Below, one piece after another: positions 47,120 through 59,706 of a stretch of DNA of 64,000 nucleotides. Under the pieces are notes generated by a model. It did no database searches and was not told where the DNA came from. It saw only the letters and a list, made by a program, of their open reading frames with translations. This DNA comes from Hypericum androsaemum (lineage: Eukaryota > Streptophyta > Magnoliopsida > Malpighiales > Hypericaceae), in NCBI GenBank assembly GCA_963995505.1, contig OZ023194.1, positions 11,528,428 through 11,592,427 of the forward strand. The letters run 5' to 3'. Both the position numbers and the translations under genes were made by a program. Position 1 is the stretch's first letter. Every line of letters starts with the position of its first letter.

Positions 47120-47979
47120 GAGCAGCAGCCAAAGGCCAAGGTTGATGGGATGGGATGGACGCGTCACCCTTCACCGGCCCATATTTATTTATTTATTTAT
47201 ATTTAATATAGATGAATTCGAATTGAATTCGCGAGTTTGACAAATTTTAGAAATCTTGAACCGTATTCAATTCTTTGCTGGACGAATCGAATCAAATTTT
47301 TGACGTATCAAATCAAATCGAATCATGAATCAGATTCTAACAATGGTCAGGATAGGTGTCTTTTATTTTATGAAAAAATATACTTTAGTACCTTGTGGTA
47401 TTATATTTTTCGCAATTAAAGCATGACCAATTTATTAAATTTTTATCTAGCATTGGTCTCGCTCAGGCTCGGGTAGCTTCCGGTCCTAACTGGATTATCA
47501 CGTCATTAAAACAATGTTATTTTTTTGTCTCACGCTGAGGTGTCAGTTTCTATCAACGATAAACTTATCGAAAACATCAAATATAGATCACACATGTTAG
47601 TTAATATGTAAAAGATGTCTTTGGGCTATACTTGATTCGTTAACAGGCTTTCCTGGCCTATGAGTGATTTGGCCCGACTGGCCCAAGTTATACGAATCCA
47701 AATCAGTTAGTTAAGTTAAAATTTTAATATTCAACTCAAATCCTTCAAATAATGAGTATGTTAGATCTTCCATACTTATAAATTGGGACCAACAGTCTGA
47801 TATAGAATTCTCCAACAAAATGGGCCATACATTGATGACATGCAATGTTTTTTGGTTGAAATTTTTTGGCTCTCTGATGGACATAAAGCCACGTTGCTCT
47901 ACTTGGATAAGTTCGACCGTAACTTGCACTGGAAGGGAGCTATCTAGTGCAAGTGATAAGCTTTGTTATATTTATTTTA
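47120..47979. other. Intergenic, no gene seen
   Basis: 47210-47330 holds a copy of the dispersed gaattcgaattgaattcg / tattcaatt family also found near 36860 and 41420. No coding signal. Confidence 0.35.
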
Positions 47980-48603
47980 GGGATAAAGAAACTTAGATAC
48001 ACTGTGTTATTAAAAATAGACATTTTACCCCCTGAGTTATGAAAACACCCAAAAAAGACCCCGTATTTTCAAAAAACTAAAATAATCACATAAAAAAGTC
48101 AATTATACCCTCTCATACCTTCGTCTTCTTCATTAGAGCATTTCTTCACCAATAGTCTTCCATTGATAAAGAGTTGCCTGAAACCAATTTTGCGTTTTCT
48201 TTTTGTGAATATTTGTCGAAAAGGCTGCTCATGGCAGGAGAACGCTTTGAATAGGGACCACATTCCAGCACAACTTAATTGACCATTTCCACCAAAGAAA
48301 AGCAGCAAAAGTTAATGGAATGACTAGAAACGCTTCAATACCGTAGGCTTGCCCATTAACTCACTGTCATTCACATCATCATCCTCGCCTCTCGAATTCA
48401 GCTGACGAGATTCTATTCACCGAAAGGAGGACTAATGGCGAAGAAATGCTTAATGAAGAAGACAAAGGGTGAGAGGGTATAATACACTTTTCCATGTAAT
48501 TATTTTAGTTTTTTGAAAACACAGGGTCTTTTTGGTGTTTTCATAACTCATGGAGTAAAGTGTCTATTTTTAATAACACAGGGTATCTAAGTGTCTTTAT
48601 CCC
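47980..48603. mobile_element. Non-autonomous Mutator-like element with long TIRs and 9-bp TSD
   Basis: 624 bp. The left end gggataaagaaacttagatac and the right end, reverse-complemented, gggataaagacacttagatac start long inverted repeats (47980-48159 and 48427-48603) that match at roughly 85-90 percent. The flanks are an exact 9-bp duplication, tttatttta, at 47971-47979 and 48604-48612. Long inverted termini plus a 9-bp duplication are the hallmark of Mutator-like elements. The inner 48160-48426 is unique, moderately GC-rich and not related to the arms. It may be a captured host fragment, although I recognise no protein in it. Confidence 0.88.
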
Positions 48604-48614
48604 TTTATTTTATT

Positions 48615-49260
48615 ATTAGGACTATTTTTATTTCCTTAGATAAACATCAACAATTTGCATTTTGATTCCAGTAGATTTCTTTTTGGACTCCATATAAGGA
48701 GTACCTCCTATGTCGAGAACGGCAGTTATTGATTGAATAAAACTCCTCTTTGAGTTTGCATTAAACTCGAGTCACTTTTCGGATATTTTTAGAATCAACA
48801 GGATTTGACGTTATCGTTGGTGATCGTGTGCACGTCCGCTGCATCACTCTCTAACCCAATAAGTAGTAAATTTTTTGGGTCATACATTTTAAAAAGTTAT
48901 GTCATTTTGTAAAAGTCTAACTATTGGTTATATCAAATCGTATTTTTAGGTGACCATTGTACAATACATGTATTTAGATAATAATTCGAACATTGTCACT
49001 TGGTATGTAGGTGCCTAACATGACTAGATTTGGGCTTGAAATACAATATTCAGGACCAATCTGATTCACAAATGAACCGGTGACAGGATGATATTAAATT
49101 CAAGAAGCAAGGGCAAAAAAGAGAGAAGGTAAAATATGGGAAAATGTGTAGGAGGGAACCAAAGGGATAGTACGTGGATGAGGGCTGGTGGTGTTAATGA
49201 ATAATGACGTGCGTCATTTATTTATTTATTTTTTAAAAGTTTTTTTTAAAACAGAAAATT
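48615..49260. other. Intergenic, nothing recognised
   Basis: No coding frame or repeat of note. Confidence 0.35.
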
Positions 49261-49263
49261 AGT

Positions 49264-50106
49264 ATACGAAGTGGATTGAGCATACTATTAGACATAACTG
49301 GATATACAATTCGATATAATTGGGCATACCATTTAACATAATTGGACATATCATTCGATATAATTAATTAACACGACAATTAGTAATATTAAATTAATTA
49401 TTTAACACGACATACCATTTAACATAATCGGGTATAGCATTTGACACAGCTGGGTATACCATTTGCATAAACGGACATACAATTTGACATAACCAGGTAT
49501 ACAATTTTTTATCATAAGTATTATTAAATATTATTTAAGTTATTATACATAATAGGGTATATTAACATAGCATTTGACATAGCAGGACATACCGTTCGAT
49601 ATTATTTAATTAATTTTTTATTATAAGTATTATTAAATATTATTTAAGTTATTATACATAATCGGGTATACCATTCCACATAACCGGGCATGCAATTTGA
49701 CATAACTGGACATATCATTACATATAATTGGGCATACAATTTGATATAATCGGACATACTATTCGATATATAATTTAATAATTTTTTTATTGTAAGTATT
49801 TTAAATAACCGAGCATACCATTTGACATAACTAGGCATACCATTTCAACATATCTTCGATTAAATTTATCTAAAAAATTATAATTAATATTATCAAATTA
49901 ATTATTTAACATGATATACCATTTGACATAACTGGCTACACCATTTGACATAGCCAGGCATACCATTTGACATAACCGAACATACAATTCAACATATCCG
50001 GGCACACCGTTTGACATAACCGGACATTCAATTCGATATAATTGGCATACCATTTGACATAAACGGACATACCATTCGATATAATCGGGTATACTATTTA
50101 ACATAA
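49264..50106. repeat. 22-bp AT-rich minisatellite, about 840 bp
   Basis: Degenerate monomers of the form ggcataccatttgacataacc. Consecutive ccatttgaca cores at 49919, 49941 and 49963 show a 22-bp period. The array is interrupted by AT-rich spacers near 49500-49560, 49600-49650 and 49780-49800. It is diverged, so old. Confidence 0.8.
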
Positions 50107-50479
50107 AAAAAATCACAGAAACAACTATTCAACCAAAAAATGGTATCCATATCAAGCCTAAAAATCACAAGAATCAACAATTCAACCAAAAAATTAAGGA
50201 ACCATTTCCTGAGGTCCTCCCTAACCAAAAACAAAAAAAATCACCATCTAAAAGAATCATTTCCTGAGCCCGGTCAGTGTTTTTGAGAGGGATATGGATT
50301 GAGAGTTCGAGGCGGTTACTAACCACCAAGGCGATCCATGGCCGGGGCGGAGCGGTAGAGAGGTAGACTCGGTACCACGGTAGTGTCGATTGTGGGAGCT
50401 GGTCTCCACTACTCCCCGACGACGACAAGCTCCTTGGACAAGAACGTCGCCGACGCTGTCAGAGTCGCCGACAGCGACA
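50107..50479. other. Spacer left of the UEV fragment
   Basis: Short imperfect direct repeats (atttcctgag at about 50203 and 50259). From 50340 the GC content rises sharply, continuous with the UEV fragment. No separate gene recognised. Confidence 0.35.
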
Positions 50480-50662
50480 AACTCGGTCCTCTCCCAGCAG
50501 AGCCCCTCAGCATTTCCTTATACGGAGGACACCAAGTGGCTGATCCGTCAGCACCTCCTTGTCCTGGCCTCCGCCTTCCCCTCCCCCGACCCTAAAACGA
50601 CGTCCTTCACAAACAACGACGGTCGCTCCGTCAACCTCCTCCAGGCGGACGACACCGTCCCG
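50480..50662 (+). pseudogene. VPS23/ELC (TSG101-type) UEV-domain fragment
   Basis: TSG101/VPS23 proteins bind ubiquitin through a UEV domain and form the ESCRT-I sorting complex at endosomes; ELC is the Arabidopsis member. In frame 50390-50788, codons 31-91 read [18 protein letters not shown], then [20 protein letters not shown] and [16 protein letters not shown]. These are the first 60 or so residues of plant ELC proteins (...[50 protein letters not shown]). The match ends sharply; the expected next block (FxGVTYNIPVIIWLxExYPRHPP) is absent. There is no matching N-terminal start and no core or coiled coil, so this is a truncated copy. Its GC-rich composition contrasts with its AT-rich flanks, as for a captured or retroposed exon. 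Confidence 0.8.
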
Positions 50663-51361
50663 GCCTTGCATCGCCGAACCAACCTTGCATCGCGTCGCGG
50701 TCGTCAGCGACAATGTCCACCTGCGACGACGAGCGGACCTCGGCGACAGCATCAGATCTTGGATGCAGGCGAGGTAACGATTTCCTAGATAAGTTTGGAA
50801 GAGAGAGAGTGGGGACAAAAGGGGGAGCGAGTGAGGGAAGAGAGCTTTACTAAAATGACCAAAATACCCTCGCGTGAATTTTAACCATCAGATCTTGTAC
50901 ATGATTTAAAAAATCGATCCAATGGCTCTCCTTTTATCCAAGTTGGTCCTCACACACTTTTCAAATCAGGACCAATCCCCTCCTGTGCCTAACCTCTTAT
51001 ACCAGCATAAATAAAAGGATGAGAGAGGTAGTAGCATAGCAAGAGGAAACATTTCATATTAATTAGTACAATATGCAATTTACATCATCAAAATAACCCA
51101 CACAGTCCTTCCCAAAGTGCCTCACCATTTGCTTAGAAGCTAAAGAGAGAAAAAAATAAAGAATCTTACACTCCAAGAAATCAAACCAAAACTCATTCTT
51201 GAAGGTATCAATAAGTGAAGAATCAACAAGGCAAACCAAGCTACCCAACAAGAAGAAAACCTGCTGAGCAAACTAGACGTGGCAAAATCGATCATGTTCG
51301 AACAGAAAACTGCAGAATCACAAACAAAACTCGAATCTCAAAACCTGCATCTGTCTTGTTT
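50663..51361. other. Right flank of the UEV fragment and 3' UTR of the acidic-protein gene
   Basis: 50663-50790 is GC-rich and appears scrambled (repeated gcatcgc and cgacgacg words). About 51060-51361 should be the 3' UTR of the minus-strand gene that follows. Confidence 0.4.
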
Positions 51362-54300
51362 TCATCCGGATCTTGAATCGTTGGAGCTCGAGCTAGAACT
51401 TGAACTAGAGGAGTTCAGTCCATTAGAATTTTCCTCCTCGTTCGAACTTGGAGATGTTACTTCAACAACCGGTTTCACTTCATGAAAGTCAATAGCATCT
51501 GGAATAACAGGATGCTCATTGATGAGGCCAACCCCATTTGTGGAATCCGCTTCTCTCGCATCTGTGGTACTGTGTTCTTCATCCTGCAATATATCAGCTT
51601 CTATATCTCTTGGTTCGATTGCCTGAACAGAAATAGATTCCCTTACTTCGAGTGGTTCATCCATTGCGTCTGATAATTGCTTTCGTGCAGCTTCAGCATC
51701 AGCTTCCACAACTGTAATGTCTGAGCTGGTTCTGAAGGTGTCCTCGGACTCATCCACCATCATCTGGTTCCCGATTCTGCCGGGGACAGCTTCTGGGACA
51801 CCTATCGCTTCACTAATCAGATTAGGAGCCTCATTAGCATCTGCAAGTTCGATAGTTTCATGGACTTGGTGCTGCTCCAGTAAATTCTCTTCATTTTCTC
51901 CCTCAGAGTCTTGCTTCACAGAAATGCCAACATCTTCCAAGGAACTAGCTTCATTAGTACGAGAATCTGAGATGGGTTCCCTAAGACCTCTGGAATCGTC
52001 TGAAACTGGTTTGTTTTCTATCACGCTTCGAAAAATCACTTCCTCTGCATTCTCTCGTTTATGAAGTTGCTCAAGGGCAAACTCAACATCTTCCACTGTC
52101 TTAACTTCGAGGACTGGGATCTCTGGCTGATTTGACACCTGGCTAAAATCGTTTCGCAGACAGTCAACTTCAGGTTGGCCAATGACAGACCTTTCGACTA
52201 TCTTTTCATCTTGTGTTGACTCACCTACTACTGCTTTCCCACGGAAGTCCCCCACAGTATCCAATTCTGACAATATTTTTTCGTCAATCTCTTTAACCTC
52301 ATCTTCCTCGGCGGGGAAAGACTCGTATGACTCCGATGAATCATTAGAATGCTCCGGAGCACGGCTGTTGGTCTCGTACACAATTTTATCAAGAGTATTG
52401 TCCTTTATGTCCTCTCGTAGTGAAGATGAAGAACATTCTGCACCATCAGGTGGCTGACCAGCAAAGTCGGAATTTACAGGAGCAACTGATACCGTATCTT
52501 CGTAGTCCTCTGCTTCAGGTGTACTTGCGTTTTCATTAATGCCAACTTCTCCGACTTCCGCTGCAAGATTAGAGGATGGTTCCTGCAGAGCAGAGAAAAT
52601 CGCAACCACAATTAGCAACCAACCAAATTCAACTATCTACAGAAACTGCCTCTTCCATGTAATAAGAGCGATTGCCTAGTTATCATATCCATTTGTTATT
52701 TTCAACTTCTCTATCTGTATACATCAAATCATAAGACAAACATACGATTAAATCTACCATATAATTGCCAAAATAGAAGAAAATGTAGAGAATCAAACAC
52801 ACAAGAAAGTTAAAAAAACAAAGAATTCATATTATAGAGATGGAGAACTCATTCTAGATAAGAGAAAGAAGAATCAGATGTATGCCTAGTTAATTACCGA
52901 GCTTAAGATATGTATGTCATCAGATGATTCCACCATTGATTTGTCCGACCAAGAATACCATTTTTCCAAACGATATGAAGATTTTTCCTTAGCATGAACA
53001 ACTTCCTTGTATGCATATGGATCGACAATGTCAGTTCTTATATCGCCGGTTGGGACCCGAGCATGATTGTTTTCGAATATAGGGGCTTCTTCCGTCCTTG
53101 ACGAGTTCTCCCTTACATGCATGATCTCTGAAGGAACGTTGTCCTGGTTTGTAATCTTAGCAACCTCGGTAGGCCATCCTCCCTCTCTTCTGGATATAAT
53201 CGTGACATTTGGATGCATGTGGTCAGAAATAGAAACCATTGAAATTGACTCCTCAGATTTAAAAGCATCAACATGTGTGATCGGGTCTAGGCCAAGTGAC
53301 TGAGCCATCTCCTGCTCAAGATGTTCTTCAGAATTAGGCGAAACTGCCACCTTCGGAAGCAAATGATTAGAGGAAGAAGAATCCAATGTCTCAACCAAAC
53401 TTCGGTTGGATGACTGAATCTGATTCCCTTCATGAAAAGATATTTCTTCCTTATGGACACCACCTTCCTTCAACGATTCTTCGTCAGTGGCTAATGAATG
53501 CAAAGTGACCGAGGCATGTTGAAGCATAGGTTCAGCATTTGTGGACCCATTTTGGCTGTCATAGTCGAGATCAACTCCTTCCTCGCCATGCAGAAAACCA
53601 TCATTCTCACTCAGTTCTGCATTTTCTGGTAATCTCACTTCCATTTCTTTTAACGAATAACCTTCACCAATCTCTTCATAGTGAGAAGAATCTTTATCCC
53701 CAATATCAGGTTGCAGTTCTGATTTAATACCAGGAGGATCAGCCAATGCTGGTGGAGAACTCATCTCTAATATATCTCGAAGTGTATCAGAAGACACAGA
53801 ACGAAAAGACAGGAACCTGTCAGATGAAGCGGGACTTGAGTCGTAAACAGGATCCCTGTGATGACTGTCACCCACCACAGCACCGCTGGCATGACAGTCT
53901 GACTTGAGTGGAGTTTGTCCTGAAGTGTTAAATTCATCATTGTCACTCTCAGCCTCACTCAAATATTGGGGCTCTGCCTCCAAGGCTTGCTGCTTCGGTG
54001 AGCCAGAAGTGCTGACATGATCACCTTCTAACTTTGTAGCAGACTGCTCGTTCTCACTTGATTCCCCATTATGATTGGGCATCATTTCCATAACAGGCTG
54101 CCTGTGCTGATCATTGTCCTCCGCCATCCCGCTCCGATTATGCAGTTGGGACTCCAATGAACCCTGCTTTAAAATGTCAGAATGTGCTTTATGGTGAGCC
54201 ACACAATTCAATTCTGATTTAACCAGAGATTTGCTTGACATATATGATTTACATACCTGGTTTGTGCTTTCCTGCAGGATTGCCGATCCTCGGTTGACAC

Positions 54301-56335
54301 CGGATATGTTTTCATCTGTATCTGATTGTGACGATATGATTGATTCGCTGCTGTACTCCTCTTCATTGAGTCCCATCCGCAGAAGTATTTCACTAGCATT
54401 GTGCTCTACAGGGGTCATCTCTCCTGAAGCTGATAAAATGGAATCAGTTTCATGGCGATGCTCTACATCACCTGATGAAGTGTTAACCTCATCATCATTA
54501 TGCTGAACGTTCCTCGCAGCCTCTTCAACATCTATGGTTGCAACATCTTCAGAAGTAAAGCTTCCACGTTCAACAAGGAGGGAAACATTATCATCAACAA
54601 GTATCGTTTCTGTTTCAGGAGAAACATCCTCTTCGTTGACTTTCTTCTGTTTTTCCTCGATTTCCTCGTCCTCCACCACTGAACTCGCTGATTCAGTATC
54701 TTGAACCGAACTCAACTTTGACTCGCTTGCTTCGCTTAATTGCCGCTGGAAAGTCGATTCACTAGTTCCTTCACCAGCAAATCGATCAGGTACAAAGTAA
54801 GGCTTCCATCGAAGATCTTGCCTCTCGTGTCGAGGAAAACCGAACACTGATGGTCCCACACTGAAACTTTCATGTCTTCTGAAAACTGGCTCCCTCTGAC
54901 CGGGTGCAGAGAACTCCTGTTGGAAGCTGTCACCCTTAAGGTCAGGTTTCTCTTCATTTGGTTCATAAGGAAGGTCAAAAGGATTTTTTCTCTGAAGCAA
55001 TATGGACGGAGCAGACCCAGGAACATCATCATATGGGTCATACGGAAGATCAAATGGATTCTGTCTTGTAGTTGAAATTGGAGGAATATTGACCGGAATA
55101 TCAGCACCATCCAAATCTATGAGATTCTTCTCGGCCATCAATCTCATGTTTCTGCGAGCTCTTCTTCTTGCAATAAGACTCTCCAGACGTTGGTTTCTTT
55201 CAAGCTCCAATGATCCCAAATCCACGAGATTCTTCTGGTCATCCTCTGTCCATTTAATTGCAGACTTACTTTCATCGTCTTTACTTTCTTGTACTTCTTC
55301 TTCTTCCCCATGGTCATTCCCATCAATATCATCTTCTTCCTCCTCTCCCTGGCTTTCTGTATCATCATCTGACTCAATACTGCTCTCCTCGCTTCTACCA
55401 GACGTCTCTGAACCAGCCTCTGAACCTTCAAGAGACCTTTCAGCTAGTTGTGGATCTTCCTCATCCAAAAGCGGATGGAGCTCATCCAACATTGGAATTA
55501 TGTCTGCCATTGATGCATCTGGCGAGGAACTCTCAGCCCTATCAGATTCAGAATCAGAAGCCTCCTCGTCCTGTTTACTCTCCTCATACATATCTTCTTT
55601 CATCTGTTTCCAATCCACTAGGAAATCCGTGTGATTATTTTCCTGAGAGTCATTAGGCTCTGCAGGTGGATCACCATCATTTCCAGAAACTCGAAAATTC
55701 CCAAACTCCTCTTTCTTCCCTACTTTCTCTTCCACAACCTCCCTTATCTTCTTATACAAGTCATAATCAACTCTTGTCTCACTTGCTTCAATCAATCCTT
55801 CTTCATGCAGCTCTCCTGGAGAATTCTCATTAACCAATGGCATATAATCAGGCACACTATCATCTTGCCCGATTTTACTGAAATCATCCTCTGTCAAATT
55901 ATCATCTTCCACAATTCCCGGAGATAATTCCCTTCTCGTCTCAACAGTCTTCTCTAAACCAAAGCTCCCTTCCCTCTGAGTCACATCAATGCCATCAGCT
56001 GCTTGCGCTGCTCTCAAAGATGAAATGACATGACTAATTTCCTCTTCTTCCTCGTCCGCCAGCTCTTCACCTTCACTCTCTATCTCAACTTCCGGTATGT
56101 TCAACTCCCCGAAACTCAGCAAAGTACCAAGCAAAACAGCAGTACAAACCAAAACTGGGGAAGCAGACACTAAAAGCGATAACAAAAGCGGGAACGATCT
56201 GTACAAAACTGCCAAGAAACACACGACCGCAGCGAGGAATGGATGGTTGCACACTGATCTATAACATATCTTCACTGGAAGAACCAAAGTCCTCCTGATT
56301 AACATTACACCCCTCATTGCATCATCAGTTCCCAT
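51362..56335 (-). CDS. Large acidic plant protein with N-terminal membrane segments (At5g17910-like)
   Basis: Two coding exons, 56335-52898 and 52582-51362, 1552 residues; the single intron is GT-AG, phase 0. Hydrophobic stretches at about residues 33-50 (FLAAVVCFLAVLY) and 51-75 (LLSLLVSASPVLVCTAVLLG) predict one or two membrane spans. The rest is hydrophilic and very acidic (EGEELADEEEEE, ESDDDTESQGEEEEDD). Conserved islands are RLESLIARRRARRNMRLMAE and the twin NPFDLPY repeats around PYDPYDDVPGSAPSILLQRK. The C-terminus is a Ser-rich run. This layout matches a plant-specific family represented by Arabidopsis At5g17910, often mislabelled cardiomyopathy-associated or titin-like; its molecular role is not established. 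The frame is open for about 100 bases above 56335 but lacks an ATG, so 56335 is taken as the start. A (CT)16 run lies in the upstream leader. Confidence 0.88.
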
Positions 56336-56832
56336 ATCTCCTCTCCTCCTCGCCTCTTCGATTTTCCGAATAAAAATCTGTTCTTTGTGACACAAAATGC
56401 AATAGGAAACAAGGAGAATGCTAATGAGAAGCTACAAGGATACTACTTTCCAACAGATCCATCAAACCATAAAAAGCAAAGCAATTGAGCATAGAAACCC
56501 ACCTCAGAGAGCCAATGTAGGATCACACAAGGAGAAATCCAAACGGCAACATCCAAGAACAACAACTGAAACCCAATAAAGCAAGCAAATTTGGATCAAA
56601 ACAGAGATGGGTATCGAATTATTCAACGAAAGGAATCAATTTTTCAATAACCCAACAAGCCTATGATCGGTTCAAATGCAAACCTCCTTGAGGAAACAGG
56701 GGAGCCAAAAAGATGAGATTTTTGGATGCTGTATTTTCTCCCGCTTCAGATAATCTCTGCCTCAGTGGCTTGACAAGTGCTGGAAGCTGGTAAGGATCAT
56801 AGAAAATGGGAAATGGAAATGGCTGGAACGGG

Positions 56833-56863
<31 letters not shown>

Positions 56864-59706
56864 AGGTTCTTGCTAATGCCTTTTCCTCTCTCTCTTTTTT
56901 TGTCTATCTTTTCTATGATCTCTGTGTGCCTTCTTAAATCTTACAGGCTTGCTGGCTTCCCTTTTCTCGTGTATTTTCTACAAGTTATTTGATAAAAATG
57001 TATTTTTTTTATACCACTTAGATTTTCGGAGAACTATGAAATCAACTAATCTAGACCAATGTGTCGATAGGATATTTGAAAAGTGACAAAAAAAATTTAA
57101 CAAATATTTAACACCGTTGTGTTCCAAGACATTTTTATTAAATTAGGACAACTCATTCGCCAATTGATCCGAATAATTATTGATAAACTAAACAAAAATA
57201 AGTGATTGTTGGTAAAAAATTGTCTATGAGACAGGGACAACTTTTTAAGGAACAAATGAAAACACAGGGTCGGTTCAATAAAATGAGATGGAAGGAGGGG
57301 AAAAGGAGAAAAGTGGGATGAGAAAAGCAGGATAACTCGCTTTCCTTTGATCCCGTATACGACCGGCATTATCTTTAGTATACATTTCTTTTATATCATA
57401 ATCTCAAGTGAACCGACTAATTAAGTTCGAATAGTGTGAGATATTTAAAAATACGGTAAAACTCTCCACAATTACTACATTACATATACATGTACCACAC
57501 CTGGTACCTTTCATATAAATGTACACTGCATTAATTGTTGGGAAAATAAGTATACTGCATTAATCATATATCACCATTATACTTTTTTCCGAAATTAGTA
57601 ATGTTTCAACATCGACTTAGGTCTTCAAATTTGAATCAATTTAACACGTTTTTAACATTACTGCATAGTCAAACTCGAACTTAAGAATAATGATGTAAGT
57701 TCTTGTTAGTAGCACTTTTTTAAGTTAGTATACATATATAAAGTTCAAATCCTTTATTCTCTATTCCATGAACTAAAAAGATAATTGCAACGTTGAAGTA
57801 ACAACATCTTTTGTCAAGTTTGTTGTTCATGATTTCAGGTGACCACTGCAACAAATATAGAGATGGAACTCTGTTTTGCTTATTTTTATCTGCTTTTCGC
57901 CTATGATTTTCAGAATCGAGTACGTGTGTTTAGTGCACATTATTGTTGAAGGGTGGAATATAATCAATTCTGGATTGGTTTAAGAGAAATGTGGGGATAA
58001 TCATTGCTTCAACAGATAAAGAAAGGCATTTTGATTTAATGTTTCTTTACAAGTTGGCAGCAAGTGACCACCATAGGTGCCCCACTTAATTGAAGAAGCT
58101 GCATTAAAATCTAATTCAGCATTCTTGGGTACCCTTTTAGATTTAGTCCGAGTTGACGCCCACCTTACACTAATTCTCTTTGATGCGAGATTGGCGGTGA
58201 CGAGATTTGATTTGATGCACCAAACACAAATCATTTGGAACGAGTATAATTTGTGTTTCTCGGGTTCGAATATCGTAAATGGAGCGGAAAACCACTCATT
58301 TCGATTAAGTTCAAATAATGTAAACGAAGCAAACATTCTTAGGAAAATCGATTAAAGCTCGAAATTGCTTAATTTAGGTTGAGATTTGAAAGTAAGATTG
58401 GTCTTTGTTTAGTTAATTTAAACTGGGGTGACATATTGCAGCTAAAGAAAGGGTGGACGGCCGACCAAAATGTTGAAAACTCGATTCGAAGAGATTGGAC
58501 GGTGTTCATTGATTTTTTCCTTGTCTACGACTTTATGATATTTAAAGGTATACTTTTTTTAGTTGATACCGTCTGGATTGAGCCGATTAATCTAGTTCAA
58601 GTCGAATAACACTTGTATCCCCATGGTTGGCTACAATAAACTATACAGAGATCTTCCAAATCATTTCAAAGAGCCTTTTCTACTTTTTTTCCTCTTATGA
58701 CAGTTACTATAATAGAATAATAAATAATCCTCTTGGTACAAACATAAAATCAACAATTATTAAGAATCATGCATACCATCAGGAGAGGAGAAAAATCCCA
58801 GAGAAAGAAGAAGTTCATAGATTAGCCAGAAACCTTTGCAGACGCTCTGGAACAATCATCAAAACCATAATATCACCAATGTTGCCGATCCGGTCCTCGT
58901 TGCTGCTCACTCACGGTTACAGCTTACGCGATCGGCGGTTTGGCGCTGACGCAATGTTCCGATCTGGCGAGTCTGACTCGCTTCCGAGGAACTCTCTTCC
59001 AAGCTAAAGATCCGCTTGGAAAGAGATGGATCGGTCAGTTGGAGAATTCTCGCAATCATGCTCATTCAGCTAGAGCTTGCCCCATCATTTTTCCTGTCAA
59101 AGGTGCACTTTTGCTTCCTATACCTTTTCCTCTATGGTAAATCCGTAGCCCGCGAACAAGACGGAACCTGCATAAGCCACCAAAAAGCAAATAGGATCAG
59201 AATGTGGGCACTGATGAGTAATGAGAGATGACAGTTCAGGTTGGAAGAGAAACTGCAATTTTATATTTTGGAAGGAAAACACTCATTAAGTACAAAGAAA
59301 ACCAAAGAACGGAAATGATCTGTCGATAAACTCGGAAAGACGGTAAATCAATTGTCGACACAGCAACCACGGAACAAAAATAATGCAGCACGGTTTTTAT
59401 AAAGATCCAGGGGGCATATCCAGAAATGACACTTTACCTACATGAACTCCTATGAGAAATAGTTGGGTTTTAGAAAAGGTTAATTCTTTCAGAGGCAATC
59501 GTGTGCAAGGATAAACATTTAGTGTCAGTACATCACCTCTTTTGTGGAATTCTCTCTCTCTTGATATCTTTTCACTGTTATAAACTTATAATCATCGGTC
59601 TATCAAGTGCTTGGCCGATGATACGGCTAAAACTTTAAATCATGGCAGAAGAGTTGCCTTCTGAAAGGTTAGTTAGACCAAGTAGGAGATTTCTTTGTTG
59701 GCAGAG
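56336..59706. other. Intergenic: 5' leader of the acidic-protein gene, spacer, and DEAH helicase 3' UTR
   Basis: 56336-56990 should hold the leader and promoter of the 1552-residue protein gene, with a (ct)n run at about 56831-56862. 57000-58700 is AT-rich with no gene recognised. 58790-59150 is GC-richer, with overlapping open frames on the + strand but no recognisable domain. The 3' UTR of the helicase probably occupies about 59400-59706. Confidence 0.4.
56831..56862. repeat. (CT)n microsatellite in a gene leader
   Basis: About 16 uninterrupted ct units about 500 bp upstream of the ATG at 56335. On the gene's strand it reads as (GA)n, a common element of plant core promoters and leaders. 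Confidence 0.85.

Noticed and set aside
49264..50106. CRISPR-like appearance of short repeats
   Set aside because: Repeats are contiguous 22-bp degenerate monomers with no unique spacers, in a plant nuclear context; it is a minisatellite.
55002..55634. 210-codon + frame rich in Ser
   Set aside because: It is the antisense of the acidic, Glu/Asp-rich exon of the 1552-residue protein; GAA/GAG/GAT codons read backwards give Ser/Phe-rich open frames.
56336..56395. N-terminal extension of the acidic protein (CHKEQIFIRKIEEARRRGD and a hydrophobic stretch above it)
   Set aside because: In frame and open but without an ATG. The first ATG is at 56335, and the resulting N-terminus resembles the family.
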